A DNA stretch of 64,000 bases, taken from Polytrichum commune. Its lineage: Eukaryota; Streptophyta; Polytrichopsida; Polytrichales; Polytrichaceae. Both the position numbers and the translations under genes were made by a program. The stretch is from NCBI GenBank assembly GCA_950295325.1, contig OX485805.1, positions 744,501-808,500 on the forward strand, given 5' to 3'. A model generated the notes under the pieces. The model did not search any database, had not been told where the DNA came from, and saw only the letters and a list, made by a program, of their open reading frames with translations. How positions within the stretch are numbered: the stretch's first letter is position 1; every line of letters starts with the position of its first letter. Shown piece after piece: positions 25,600-42,629 of this stretch.

Positions 25600-26450
25600 C
25601 TTCTAATCTTATAACCTTTTAGTTGACTAAATTCTCATTGGAGGGTTTTTGAGAAAGGCATGAAGACACGTATGATGCCTTACGTCAAAGTTTGTTCTTT
25701 GACAACCTATCATATTTTGTTGGCCGAAGTTTTTGAAATTCCTATGAAATTACATGCACTTAAGCTCATTATAAATTACTAACTATGGCTTGCCTACCCA
25801 CCCTCCTCTTGGTTAGTTAATCAAGCAACTTTACTTCCTCAGCCCCTAGTCGAAGAAGGATTTGACACCTAACACAAAATGACAACCATGTGGAGGCATT
25901 ATGAGGTCTACCTAAATGGGAAAACCCATTACATGTCAACACCACCAAAACTCACATTTAATGCTCCAAGAAGGCTTTTCTTGCTAAAGAGTGGTGACTC
26001 TTTCCACCTCACGCGAAAGGAAATAGATCACCTTCACCTCAAGGACTTTCTGAACTATGTATGTGAATCGTACTTGAAGCAACCATTATACACCACCCCA
26101 ACTCTAAATCAGTGTTGCTTACCACACATCAAATCATACTCGCCATTAAAATTAGTTGGTGGTCTATTATCACAACTTCTAGGGATAAAAGCTTATGCCA
26201 ATTCTATCCTAAAAATGCAATGAGCCACTCTTTGTGTTGGAGTGTCCCCTTAACACCTTGATTGGAGATAAGGTGCATTCTATAATTGAGAATGTAGTAC
26301 TAGACAATCTCAAGTCTTTCTTCCAATTAAACCATCAAGTTTATATTAGCCTCTATCTCACAGAGGCCACCACACTCCGCTCCTCTAGGGTACTAGCTCT
26401 TTTGGCTTCCCAAACTTTGGAATCAATTTCATCTCTTTTCATAGGAAGTT
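25600..26450 (+). mobile_element. Degenerate retroelement C-terminal fragment, copy B
   Basis: Second copy of the family seen at 5,470-6,320, in the same order and orientation. Two out-of-phase frames encode HLKDFLNYVCESYLKQPL and then LECPLNTLIGDKVHSIIENV with SFFQLNHQVYISLYLTEATT downstream. Copies A and B are each broken at different points, as expected for independently decaying insertions. No polymerase, terminal repeats or target-site duplication could be defined. Confidence 0.6.
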
Positions 26451-26905
26451 GAAATAAGTTTTGAATTTGTTGTGCCTATCATGTGATGCTATTGTAGATT
26501 ATTCACAGCCAAATTGTCTTCAGAACCTCAAGTGCTGTAGAGCTCAATCTTATCTAAGTCAGCGACTCATGGCAGATGAGGTCTCTTCATCCATTGCAAG
26601 GAATGACTGGTGTCAAATGTATTAAAAATATGAACATATACCAAGTACTCTTCAAGATCCCAAACTCTTGTTTGAAGTAATGATATAAAGCAAGGCATTT
26701 GCCATAGGACAAAAAAAAAATTAATCTCATCTGCTCAAGGTGTCTAGACCATTGTGAAGGAGTTGGGCAAGTCTAGAAGATGAAGCTAATTAGGTCTTTT
26801 AAGCATTTGTTGAAGTTCAATTCAGGTTAGGAATATTGATGGTAAAACAGGAGATTGAAGCAAAACCTTATCTCCATGAATTACACGTAGAGGAGGATGC
26901 TCTAC

Positions 26906-28447
26906 CTAGTAAGAACTTGTAAATTGAACAATCCGCATAACACAATCTCTGAGGAAACTGATAGGGTTATTTTTAGGTGAACCCTGATAGAATCCTTGCA
27001 GAACCATAGGAAGGATGTCGCAGCCCACAAGCCCAAACACAAGGAGAGAGTGCCTTCCCAAACGCTGGAGCAAACCCATTGTCCAGCCACAGGATTGAAC
27101 AAGAATATAAGTTGATGTAAACAACGTACTTGCCGCACCAGCTGTGAAGCACATGAAACTGAAGGAATACAACTGCCTGTTGAAGGGCATCCCCAGGTTG
27201 TGCAGTGTCATCCCTACAGTCAACAACCCTCCAGATAGCTGAATCCAGCTCCATAACCTCGCGCTATGTTGCTTCTCTTGTAGCAACACGTGACCTAAGT
27301 GCAGGCCAATTGAAGAAGTTGCAATTGCAGACAAGGAGCTTAACAACCCTTCAGGATCAAACGGTGCTAGACACCACAGGCTCGATGTTGTCAAAATGGA
27401 GTTGCATGCCTTGGACATTCCTGTGGATTTCAGGTGATGAAGACCAAGCAAGACCCGGTCGATATAACCAGCTGCATTACATTCTGGCCCAAGGTGACCC
27501 CGTAATCCACAAGGAACAACAACAGCTTCTGCAACTCGTGAAACATTTGAGGTTGAAGCAGGTAGAGTTTCTTCTCCACCAAGGGTTAAATTGGACAGCA
27601 GACCTGAGCAGTTGGAGTTTGTAGCTTTGCAGCCATTGTCCATGCCCACTGGATGTAACTGACTGGGAACAAACTTCCAATCTGGAACATACAACCCGTA
27701 CAACAAGGCCAACGAAGCTGCAGAGACAACCATTGCAACAATCCAAGGAAGATATCGTTTCATCCTCATCCTTCCAGATGGGGTCCAGATTTCACAAAGT
27801 GAAACCGTAAAATATGTGAGTGAAATCCGTTGCAAGGTCCCAAACCAGCGTAGGCATCCAACATCCACACCAAACCTAAGATTTTCCTTGGTATGTAAGA
27901 ATCCTCCCTCCAGCAAAACACCAAGTGCAAAGAGCCTTGTACTTCGAAGCATGCAGTTCCCTGTTGCCAAAAGCCTGTACTGCACGTTGGAGTAAGCTAA
28001 AGCCACACTGACTCCAACCAGGAAGAGAAACATGGGCGCTCCAAAGTCTGCAAGATTGATGCCCTCCCATGGTGCATAATCAATCGCCGGGAAAAACCCT
28101 CCTGCGTATTTGACAACAACCATCATGGCCACAACAACGCCTCGACAAACGTCTAGTGATGCAAGTCGGGCTTGACGTGAATCCGTGAGTTCAATGAGAC
28201 TCTCCTGAAAGAATTCATTCACCTCTTCCACCTTTTGCAGTTCTTCCATCTCAAACGTGGTTGCCATTCCACTTGCATGAACCCCTCTTTCAGCCTCTTG
28301 TATCTCTTTACCCATCCCTTTGGCAACTGAATCAGCTTCAACCTTCCGAGCCAAGAAATCCTCTGCACACAAGCGATCCCTAGGCATGCAACAAAGAAAT
28401 GTTACTTCAGGAGACAGACAACAGGCGAAAGTAAAACTACCAGACAT
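26906..28447 (-). CDS. HGSNAT/YeiB-type multipass acyltransferase homologue
   Basis: An intronless 513-codon frame belonging to the heparan-alpha-glucosaminide N-acetyltransferase-like membrane family. Animal members transfer acetyl groups from acetyl-CoA across the lysosomal membrane; the plant substrates are not established. The diagnostic N-terminal block is present (RLASLDVCRGVVVAMMVVV, then APWEGINLADFGAPMFLFLV, about residues 94-145), followed by CLRWFGTLQRISLTYF. Eight or more hydrophobic segments extend to LGRHSLLVFGLVG near the C-terminus. Odd point: the conserved Asn/Lys-His before the (S/A)-(P/S)-W motif, the catalytic His in human HGSNAT, is Asp-Tyr here (Tyr124, codon TAT at 28,076-28,078). 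The start is uncertain: Met21 (ATG at 28,385-28,387) or Met45 are alternatives, and the first ~20 residues may be an intron read through. It lies 1.8 kb downstream of ELP3 on the same strand. Confidence 0.82.
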   Translation of the reverse strand: MSGSFTFACCLSPEVTFLCCMPRDRLCAEDFLARKVEADSVAKGMGKEIQEAERGVHASGMATTFEMEELQKVEEVNEFFQESLIELTDSRQARLASLDVCRGVVVAMMVVVKYAGGFFPAIDYAPWEGINLADFGAPMFLFLVGVSVALAYSNVQYRLLATGNCMLRSTRLFALGVLLEGGFLHTKENLRFGVDVGCLRWFGTLQRISLTYFTVSLCEIWTPSGRMRMKRYLPWIVAMVVSAASLALLYGLYVPDWKFVPSQLHPVGMDNGCKATNSNCSGLLSNLTLGGEETLPASTSNVSRVAEAVVVPCGLRGHLGPECNAAGYIDRVLLGLHHLKSTGMSKACNSILTTSSLWCLAPFDPEGLLSSLSAIATSSIGLHLGHVLLQEKQHSARLWSWIQLSGGLLTVGMTLHNLGMPFNRQLYSFSFMCFTAGAASTLFTSTYILVQSCGWTMGLLQRLGRHSLLVFGLVGCDILPMVLQGFYQGSPKNNPISFLRDCVMRIVQFTSSY

Positions 28448-30215
28448 TGGACACTTGGAATACCAATATACACATGAAATCGCTCAAGCCTCAGCAAGAC
28501 AATCCTGCATAGATGTTGAAAAGATCGTAAGTCCTCTGTCTTGTTAAAATCGCATAGTTAGGCTGCAGTAAAACGATCTTGAGGGATGGACTAGTGAGAA
28601 AAACGAGTTCAATCTTTGCATGAATTCATGCCCAGAATCCCAACCACTACCTATTGCACATGTTTCACATCGTGCATGGAATTGCATAACAAAAGTGATG
28701 TTCAGTCTATTACATCATATGAAATGAGGAGTGCAGTTTCAGAGAACCCTAAGTAAGCACGTTTCAACTTTGAGGTTGCAACACAAATGTGAAAAGAGAA
28801 AAGGGATTCAGTTCCTCTTATCTGTCACAGTCCAGCACCAGAGGCTTTCCTCCCCACCAAATCGGCATGCCCTGAATCAAGTAATACAAACACTTGATAA
28901 AGAGGAAACATTTAAACTTCACTATGACTCTTCATCTCATGACTACAAAGGAAAACAGTGAAATGTATTTATCACTGCCCCACAACTTATTCCATTACCG
29001 GATGATCTAATCCCCAACATACTCAAAAGAAATACTTCGAGTATCGTATAAAAACTATGAGCCTCGTCATATTTCAAAGCTTACGAGGCAAAATTTCCTC
29101 AATCCAGTGATGCTGTGAACCTGCAAAATTCACTACGTTAGGTACCCATAATGCATTACTCTGCCACAGTTAGCAGAGCGTTGGCGTCTATCCAAGAAAC
29201 GACACGCCACCACTGATCATGAAACCCCCTAAACAGGTTGAGATAATGTGCTACACCCGCCGACTCTCGGCTGAGGAAGATTGCATCCAATGGCACTTCA
29301 GATGGTCTCTGAGAGTTTAGTAAGTGTAATGGTAAACCTCCTGGTAACCGTCTCCCATAACCACACCGAGTTACTGTCAGCTGTAGGGATTTGCCTTGGT
29401 TTCAAACTTGGATCCCAAACCTCACAATGCACACAGCTACCAAGGACACTTTTCCAATTGTAGTAACAAAATCATGTAGAGCAGCACTGTACAAACACAA
29501 TGTCACAGGAGAGAAACTGGATATATGAGACATACAGGTCAAACTGGATCTACAGAGAACATAAAGGCCATGCACCATATCAAGACCTAGATCCATACCA
29601 AAATGAAAACAACCTGGTGTGGTTCTTGGCTTTCTATACAACCTGGTCTTGAACACCACTGCAACAAGGAGGTTATAGATTTAAGCTCGTGGAGGTGTAC
29701 ATAGGCACATGCTCGCCATCAGAAATCCATAGAGTATTCAACATTCTATAAGATGAGATTGGAAAATGCTTAACCTTGAAAGATGGTCAACATGCATATC
29801 CCTAATTGATACAAAATGCACAATTCAAAATCCCATTTCACACAAGTCTGGTCGCTTGATATACTGTACATGAAAGAGAGCTGAACCCAACTCCACCTTT
29901 ATAATTGCCTTGTAAATATGAGATTGACAATGATTATGGTCATTCTTGGAATGTGTTGGTGCACTCCTCTTGAGAGGACATTGTAGATCTCTGAAAAGGC
30001 ACCCACTGCAGTAACAATGCCTTTGGCATCTGGTATTTTGGGAGCCTCTGTAAGCTCTAAAGAACCTATCAACCTGACACAAATGATGTCATCCCATCTT
30101 CAAAACTGGGTGTGCCTGTGCATTCAGAGCCATAGCAAACTACTCAGCTGATCAAAAGGAGGTAAACAGGCACCTAATGATCAGCAGATGATAGAAAGTA
30201 AGGAGAAAGTAGCAT
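28448..30215. other. Spacer between ELP3 and the acyltransferase gene
   Basis: It must hold the ELP3 3' UTR on the right and the promoter of the acyltransferase homologue on the left (both minus strand). No coding exon with recognisable similarity was found, although several short frames occur. Confidence 0.45.
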
Positions 30216-35131
<4,916 letters not shown>

Positions 35132-35235
35132 TTCGCCTCCTACTCTAGCTCGATAACTTACTCCACCATCGATTGCAACGGTCTCGAGGTTCTAAGTCAG
35201 GCCCTCATCAAATTCTTCAATTGTGCAGAGCTTTG

Positions 35236-35262
35236 CTAGGGTTTCAACGATTAGGGTTTTCA
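35236..35262 (-). promoter_or_regulatory. Two telo-box-like motifs upstream of ELP3
   Basis: Reading the minus strand, two AAACCCTA-type words lie within about 25 bases, roughly 110-130 bases upstream of the ELP3 start codon. Telo-boxes are common near the transcription start of plant translation-related and proliferation-related genes. Function here is inferred. Confidence 0.5.
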
Positions 35263-35414
35263 TGGCCATCAGATTCCTCTTCGTACCTATACGAAAGGAA
35301 AGAGAACCAAAAATCCCGTTTGAAGATTGGCACAGTGGGAACGGGGATATTCTGTATCCAGTGCTATAATTGATTACTCTGAGAAGCAACTACACTAAAG
35401 GCGGACACTTAATT

Positions 35415-36856
35415 AGGGTAAGGTTCCATGTACCACCGGTCCGTTTTTTTTTTTAATAAATGTTGGGCCGGTGAAAAGAGGGTGGTGTCATGTGCCCATC
35501 CCTCTCACCCAAGGACCGGTACCCCCATGGATGGGTGTCCCACATTATGTGTTGTGCAAGAACGGGTGCCGAAGGACCGGCGGTCCTAACCGTCACAAGA
35601 ATGACATGTGTCGGTTAGAAAGCTCCGGTGACCGGATCGTCCGGTCACCTATGGTACCCTTGGGTACTAAAGGCCACTTTGTTCTTCGAGTCCTTTCTTT
35701 TGAGGAGTACTCCTAGGGAATGTGTATTTTATGATGTTTTTAGAATCTAGATCTTAATAATCATATATATATAAGGCGAACAAACCAAAGGAGACACTTA
35801 TGAAATATTTAAAAGACCATTTTGGTATCATTTAGGTGTCACAATTAAGTTTTAATAAAACAGACACATGATTATTTCACTTTATGTAGTGGGTACATTG
35901 ACAATTAGATTATCAATTAGGGGTATAAACTTCAAAAAATCTCTATGTATCAGTACATGCAATGTTGACAACCGCTAGCCTCACTCTAATTACCCGAACA
36001 ACAATCCGGCATTTACTTACCAAGACCGGGGGCACTTGGGTATAGTCCATACTCTTGCATTTAATTTTTTTTAAATTAGTGTAACTTGAAATTTACAATG
36101 TAGTCAACATTAATCAAAATTGTCGACATTCTTAGATTAATTATGATTATAAATTAGTTTGTGATGCTATAGCCTTTTACCCAATCTTGGCCAAAGTAAT
36201 CATAATGTTCATGGATTGCGTCAATAAGCTAAACCACATATTAACAATCACATGAGGAACCTCTCCTTTGTAATAATTAAATTTCTTCTACGAGGCAAAC
36301 CCTAAACCATGTAACAAACCATGTAAACACATGTTATTTTTGCAAATCCATTAACGCAAAAATAATGAACTATGTGCTTTTACTTTAAATTTATTCTAGA
36401 CTACCGTTATCTTAATTCTAGTCAATATGTACTAATGATGGCCCATGTTACGTGTCGGGTTTAATAAAAGAAATGTATCATTATAAATCACTTATAAACA
36501 ATGTACAATGACGATTTCAACTAAAATTAATTATATATAATTATAATTATAATTACATATTTCCATAGATGACCTACGCATATCAATAACACATAATTTG
36601 GAATTCATTCAATAAATGTATGGAAATTGATGTGCAAATCAAATATGAAAAATTAAATGATGATGACCTCCATTGCCGGTGCCATGTCTTATCACTCACC
36701 AAATTTAGTTAGAATGTAAGAAATCGAAATAAACCGGCACCCCACATAGAAGTACCCCTCCATAAAATGGGTCACATCACCCATTTTTTGGATGATGTCA
36801 CCCGGTTCTCACCCATTTAAAAAATGGACCGGGACCGGTACATGGAATTTGGCCCT
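35415..36856. mobile_element. Possible non-autonomous TIR transposon (1.44 kb)
   Basis: The left end 'agggtaaggttccatgtacc' (35,415) is matched on the opposite strand at the right end by 'agggccaaattccatgtacc' (ending 36,856). On both sides a CCGGTCC word and a T-run come next. The AT-rich interior has no transposase-like frame. I see no clear target-site duplication, so the boundaries are provisional. The left side also holds several 'accgg' words of unknown meaning. Confidence 0.45.
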
Positions 36857-36869
36857 ATATGCCCCCCCC

Positions 36870-39650
36870 CCTACGAACTTTGAAGGGGGTTGACAAAGCA
36901 GCTAAAAAAATTATGCCCCGGAGAAAGACAATGACCGGTGTAGCAGGTCATAGTCGACAACAACACACATAGCCTTCGAGATGTGGAAGATGACGATGGA
37001 CGTGCGAGGGTGCGGTCTAGTTCCTTGAAGGGTTGGTTGGTTCTTCATGGATTGGGTGTTCTTCCCAAGGTAGATGCCTCTCTTTGGCATATTCGCTCTT
37101 ACTTTGATGTCATGCATAGATATTCTGCAATATATCTCTCTATCCCCAGCAGGTTTTGCACTCTTTTACCACATATTCTTTTCTTCTTTGTTGTATTGCC
37201 TACCGCGATTTGATTTGATGGCGATGGCAATTTGATGTTGGGGACTAGGGTTTAGGGTCGATCGATTAAAAATACGCCTAGGGTTTCGAGTGCGGCTTTA
37301 TTAGATGTATGAAGGTGTTAATCTCCTTTAGGGTTTAGGGTATCATCATTGCACAGTCTACTTGAGATTGATTAACCTCGTTGTGAAGACTTGCATTGGA
37401 GTTATTAGCGTCCCTCGTCATCAAGATTTTCTTGCTAAAGAGTATGTAGATGACAAAGTTAATGCCATGAATGTGGAGTGATTGTATAGTGTAGTGCATG
37501 CCACAATGTTTTGGCCAAACGTAAATGTGGAGTGCTTGCAAAATTGTTGCAAGGGTTTTTGGCGTCCATTGTGTTTCCCTTGTTGTATTCATTGCAAACT
37601 CTTGTGAATTAAGTGTTCTTATGAGTTGGGCGCTCATGTGAGTTAAGTGTCCCTTTAAAGAAAGCCTCCATCTTCATCTTCCGAATGTTGTAAGGAGCAA
37701 TTCCTTTGAATTTAAAGGAATTTTCCATCTTCACCTTCTTTACTCCTAGTTCAAGGAAAACCTCTATCTTCAACCCTTTGAATCACAACTTTGGGAAAAT
37801 CTCCATCTTCATCCCTTTGAGTGTTGGTTTAAAGAAACTCTCCCTAAATCTTCATTTTCTTAGCTACTACTTATAAAAAAACCCTCCATGAATCTTCCTT
37901 TTCTTCTCTATTGCCTTAAAGAAATCCTCCCTCCATCTTCATCCCTTTGAGTGTTGTAAGGAGAAAACCCTTATGTGTTCATTGATGGTTCATTGTTTTT
38001 GATGACTATAAGGAAGACAATTTTGTGACTTGAGTGTTGATTTAATGGTATTATGGTTGAAAATATTTCCTCCGTCTTCTTTAGTGTTTATAATGATCAA
38101 GCACTTGTGACTTGAGTATTCCTTTAAAACAAACCTTTGTGTTGTTTGGTGTTCATAATGACCATCACTTTTGAATGTGACATTTTGGAGGCGAGGATGA
38201 GGAACACCAATTCCTTGAATGTTTTTTAACATGTGTCATGATTGATGTAACCTTTTGGCTATATGTAATGCGTCTTCACTGTTTAGGGTTTTAGGGGCGG
38301 TTCACTCTATGGACCATGAAGTCAAACCATGGAAGAGGGTTTTTTTTCGATGGTCCGAGTTCATGCTCCAACTTCCATGGTCCAACTTCTTGAAAAATTA
38401 GTTTTGAAAGCCTTGGACCCCTCACTATGTGTAAACCGAATGTGAACCAAGAAGAATGACCATGCACCAAAAAGTGAATGTGTTGTTTTTTTTTAATACA
38501 TGCCCAAAAAGGGCAGTTTCAAAATAAGGAAAAACATTTCATTAATGACATGTACTAAGTAATTACAATACGGGGTTTTACAAATAGCGTTTGATGTTCA
38601 TGGCGACATCTAACAAGCATTCTACAACACACATTGAAGGTTCAACCATAAAATCGAAACATTAAGCCTTACTTCATTGGATGATGGCCATTCTTGTTCC
38701 AGATGCTTTATATGCACAATTGCATGTCCTTGAGGATGATCGCATGATCTCATGGCTAGGTAGAGATAAGTTTGTTGATTTGAGCATCCATGGCACTAAT
38801 GGTTGGCAATACACGGGTAAGTGCCCTTGTGTTTCTTCCTATGTTTTTTTGTTTTCATATTCATTGCTCGGGTTCCAAGTTCAATATTGTTTCTTTTTAA
38901 GGGATGCTCATTCACTCACTTCATAAGTAGGAATTTAAATTGTGAATTTCATTTACAAGGCACTGCTTTATTTTTCACACCTTTTGGCATTCATGAATGT
39001 ATTCTTCAACGTAGTTTTGTTTTTTAGTTTGTTAGATATGTGCATGATCATTGTTTTGATGTGCTCTTCAACAAAGTCAAGGGTCTTTTGTTTTCTTTGT
39101 TATGCTAGATGTTCTTAGAGTCATTGTTTTCTTGTGTTTTTCAATGTCCATATATGCCCTTCAAATGTTAAATGGTTTAGTGAGTACGATGTTGTGTCCT
39201 TCACAATAATTTTACTCAATTGAACATTACCATACAATCACCTAGACAATGGAAATTTTTCTTGCTATCATTAGGAATGTTTATGTTAATGTTAATGTTA
39301 ACATGTACAACCATACAATTAATGGTTTGATGTGTCCTTCATTTTTGTACATGTGCCCCATAGTTGTCTAGTATTTAGCTAATGTTGTGTATATCAATGA
39401 AACGGATGACTTATGCCACAACTTTCCCCCACTTCCTTTGGAGGTCTGCCCTATCTACAACCAAATGATAACAGATCTACAACCAACGATTTCTCTCCTT
39501 CTCTCAAAAATAAATCCCGAGCACCGATTTCAGCCACGCTGCTCCACTTCCTGCATGTTCCTCTCTTATTCCCTCCCCTCTAGCTTTCACCCCGCCGATT
39601 CCAAGACACCAAAAATCAAGTTGCTAGCTACTGAATTGGTGCAATGCAAT
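36870..39650. other. Intergenic DNA, possible small exons only
   Basis: Contains telo-box-like 'tagggtttaggg' words near 37,248 and 37,330. A 76-codon frame at 36,983-37,213 is unidentified. A short frame at 38,681-38,817 encodes MAILVPDALYAQLHVLEDDR-like residues and ends at a good donor (GG|GTAAGTG). Neither could be linked to a known family, so no gene is called. Confidence 0.4.
37660..37970. repeat. Imperfect tandem repeat, 36-56 bp unit
   Basis: About seven diverged copies of the pattern 'ctccatcttcatccctttga' plus 'gtgttg...aaagga'. It is T/C-rich on the plus strand and shows no coding potential. Confidence 0.65.
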
Positions 39651-39652
39651 CT

Positions 39653-40860
39653 GTGAGCCCAAAATGGTGCCCACATGTGGTGATTAACTCTTCGAAACCA
39701 ATTTTAGTTTGACTTTGAGGTGTTATGATTATTCACAAAACATAAAAAGAGTGAAGTGTGGTGTGGATTTAAGTTTAGGCATTAGAATGTGTTGTGTGGT
39801 TATTTCAAGGTTTGATTTCAATAAGAGAATGCCTTGATTATGTGAGTAAGGGGTAAGGTGAGGCAAAGGTGAGCTCCGTGGGTTAAATGGCCACTTTTGG
39901 ATCCACCTTGTTGGTTTAGGAAGGAGGAAGCTTGGTGGATGGGGATTAGTCCCTACTTTGGAGGAGAAGGTTAAGGGATTGTGATTGGAGGTGCTAATCC
40001 TCTCACCCTATCCTCACCTCTCTCCCCCTCTCTCCCTCTCTCTCTCTTTGCTACTTAAGGTGTTTTTCTCTCATTTTACCTCTCTCTCTATCAAGTGCTC
40101 TCAAGAGAGCGAGCTCTTAAGAGCTTGAGCCACGTGTGTGGGTTGATTAGTTTTTAGTGAAGTGAAGAAGCTCTCTCTCTCGTCCTCTCAAGGAGGTGAG
40201 CTCTCAGAGCTTGGAACCACGTGTGTAGATTAGTTAATGTTGTTAGTTAATTAGTTAGTTTATTAGTCAAAGAATAAAAGAGTTATCCATTGTCCGATTA
40301 AGCATCTTGAGAGGAATACATTTAGTGTGTAGTTGAAAGGCTCGCATGTGGGCCTTTGACTAATTAGGTGATTAGGTGGATTGTGGTAAATTTTAGTTCG
40401 GCTTGATTAAGCTTCTGGGTTACTGAGGTCTGGCTTAAGGCCCCTGGATCACCGAGATTGGGCTAAGCCCTTGCAGCACCGAAGTCTGGCTTAAGGCCCC
40501 TGGATCACCGAGACTGGGCTAAGCCCTTGAAGCACTGAAGTCTGGCTTAAGGCCCCTGGAGCGCCGAAGTTGTAGGCTAGTTAAATTAAAAGGTTACCTG
40601 GTTGGGTAAACCATTTACATTTAATTAAGCTAAGAGGCTACTCGAAGTTGGAACTAATCAATAAGGCACAAACATATTCTAGCATCTATCACATTAGATT
40701 CCCTAAAACCTTAATTAGCCATGGGAAAGTAGTTAGGACTTTTAGTATAGTTAGAATTAAGGGTGGCCGCAAGGCAATTGTGTGGGAGCGTGTTTAACCA
40801 TTAAGGGAGTGTTTTTCAACACTTACATCCTTTTTGGTAGAAAATCGATCACTTATAAAA
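39653..40860 (+). mobile_element. LTR-like retroelement sequence, copy 1
   Basis: It begins 'tgagcccaaaatggtgc' and shares this start, a downstream 'agtgaagtgtggtgtgg' block, GGTTTA/GGAGG blocks and a long CT-rich tract with 63,528-64,000, in the same order and orientation. The layout (TG start, long non-coding body, CT tract, internal short tandems) suits a long terminal repeat or TRIM-like element. No gag/pol is recognisable after it. The two copies are 24 kb apart with host genes between, so they are separate insertions. Confidence 0.5.
40426..40571. repeat. Tandem repeat of about 60 bp inside the LTR-like copy
   Basis: Units carrying 'tctggcttaaggcccctgg' followed by 'caccgagattgggctaagcc' are repeated nearly three times with few changes. 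The low divergence shows recent expansion. Confidence 0.85.
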
Positions 40861-42029
40861 AAATGGAGAAAGCGGAGGACATCCACATTGGCGAGACAAG
40901 GAGGTTAGGCCGATGGAGAAAGCGGAAGACTCTAGCAATGGTCAAGTAACGAAGAGAATAATCAAAGGCCAAAGGGGGATATCCTTGAGAGTTTTTGTGT
41001 TGCCAAGGCCGCCGGTTGGACCCTTGAGAAGGCCAACGCGGCCCAAAGCCAAGAGGCTACCACTAATAAACAAAGTGATTCAAAATGATATGAACGCCTT
41101 CGGGTGCAAAGAGATCATTCTTCCGATACAAACAATACATGTGATTCTCAACACCATCACCCGGACTAGGACGCTTAAGGGTGGTGGGTTTGGCCTCACA
41201 CAATCCTACATCGAAAACCTCACATCACTGCTCTGAGACATCTCTCTCAATGCAACACACAAGAGTTCTTATTTGATTGCTTGATAGGCCAGTCACCCCA
41301 GTTGTCTCCATCGCAGCAGCTCCGCCATTCTTCTCACCTACTCCTCAAGCCTTGGTTCTTGGTCGTGGCAGGGCTTCCGCGTGTTCCCCAAAGTTCCTCT
41401 CTCCTCTATGCCTAATGAGCTCCCTTTCCTCTACCTCCGAGACCCCTCCAGATTCCTCCTTTTTTGTCACACTGCCCAACATCTTGGGGCCACCCAAAAA
41501 AAAACAACTTTACCTTTTCTTTCGACCTTCCATCTTGGCCTATCTTATCGTAGCTTACTTAGCTATTGGTTTTTCTCTTATCTTTTGGGTAATTCTCACC
41601 TCCTTTACTTGCATTTTACTTCCAAGATACTTCATATTATGATTAATTAACATGTGAGTACGACCATTTGGGCTCACAATAGTTGATTGAATGCGGTGTA
41701 GACGGCCAATGATTTGGGTAGAGTGGGCATCATAGTGACTAATTAGGGTTTGTTGAGTGCTTTGAAACTCCTACTTTGGTTGTAAGAAGGATGCAAAAAC
41801 ACTTTAAAAGAAACCAAGTTTGTTCAATCATAATGGTTGATTGGGGATCTATCTGCTCAATGAGTTGGTGTAAGAAATGATTCACATAAGGGGGACAACA
41901 CCTTCATTTAATAGAGAATCCTTGCCCCCAATAGGGTTGATTTTGTGGTGATCCTCACCTAGCAATCCAACAATCATAGACCCTCTAGAGGAAAGTGATT
42001 TCCTGAAGACAACTTTTCAAATTTATGTA
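40861..42029. other. Probable element interior and intergenic DNA
   Basis: An ATGGAGAAAGCGGA word is duplicated at 40,863 and 40,913, followed by a 107-codon frame (40,913-41,236) with no known domain. It could be a remnant of the neighbouring element. A second frame at 41,277-41,642 has a hydrophobic C-terminus but no recognisable family. Neither is called as a gene. Confidence 0.35.
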
Positions 42030-42037
42030 GGTTGGAT

Positions 42038-42618
42038 CCTGGGTACGCAACTCCCATATTATACGCAGGGGGCATCGTACTTAAAACGGCTTAGAGGACG
42101 GCTTTTGTAAAAAATTATATCAAATTAAGATGAAAAAAAAGTTGGGTAAAGACCAAATTAAATAAAATGAGATGAAAAAAAAGTTGGGTAAAGACCAAAT
42201 TAAATAAAATAAGATGAAAACAAAGTTGGGTGAAGACCAAATTAAATAAATGAGATGAAAAAAAAGTTGGGTTGCATATTTATTAAGCCTCCCATTAAAA
42301 TTATAAGCCACGAATAGTTGCCTCCCATTAAAATTATAAGTCATTCACGATGTTAAAATTTTATTAAAAAGTCCAAAAAGTTGGGTAGTTTTACCTATGG
42401 TACATGTATTAAAAAAAATCATATAATTAGGTTTTTAATGCAATTATATGCTTCAAAATATATTCATTTCATGTATATGATTACATTTTTGGATTCCTTG
42501 TTAGAAGGGCTACAAGGGTTTCCTACATTAAAACAAATTGTATCACTCAATATTGGACTAAAATGCATTATAAGTGATTATAATCATGACCATATAATAC
42601 GGGAGTTGCGTACCCGGG
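42038..42618. mobile_element. MITE-like TIR element with 8-bp target-site duplication
   Basis: The left terminus reads CCTGGGTACGCAACTCCC. The right terminus, on the opposite strand, reads CCCGGGTACGCAACTCCC. Both continue into a TATTATA-type word, giving terminal inverted repeats of about 26 bases with two or three mismatches. The flanks are GGTTGGAT (42,030-42,037) and GGTTGGAA (42,619-42,626), an 8-bp duplication with one change. There is no transposase. The TSD size would fit a hAT-like mover, but the ends do not give a firm superfamily. Confidence 0.78.
42118..42270. repeat. Tandem repeat (about 45-50 bp x 3-4) inside the MITE
   Basis: Copies of 'gatgaaaaaaaagttgggta' followed by 'aagaccaaattaaataaa' are repeated three to four times. 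A 'cctcccattaaaattataag' word is duplicated just after, near 42,290 and 42,322. Confidence 0.9.
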
Positions 42619-42629
42619 GGTTGGAATTG

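Noticed and set aside
36983..37213. 76-codon frame as a small gene
   Set aside because: Only a hydrophobic tail is visible, with no known family and no clear gene structure around it.
40913..41236. 107-codon frame next to the LTR-like copy
   Set aside because: No domain, start in a duplicated word, adjacent to a repeat; kept only as a possible element remnant.
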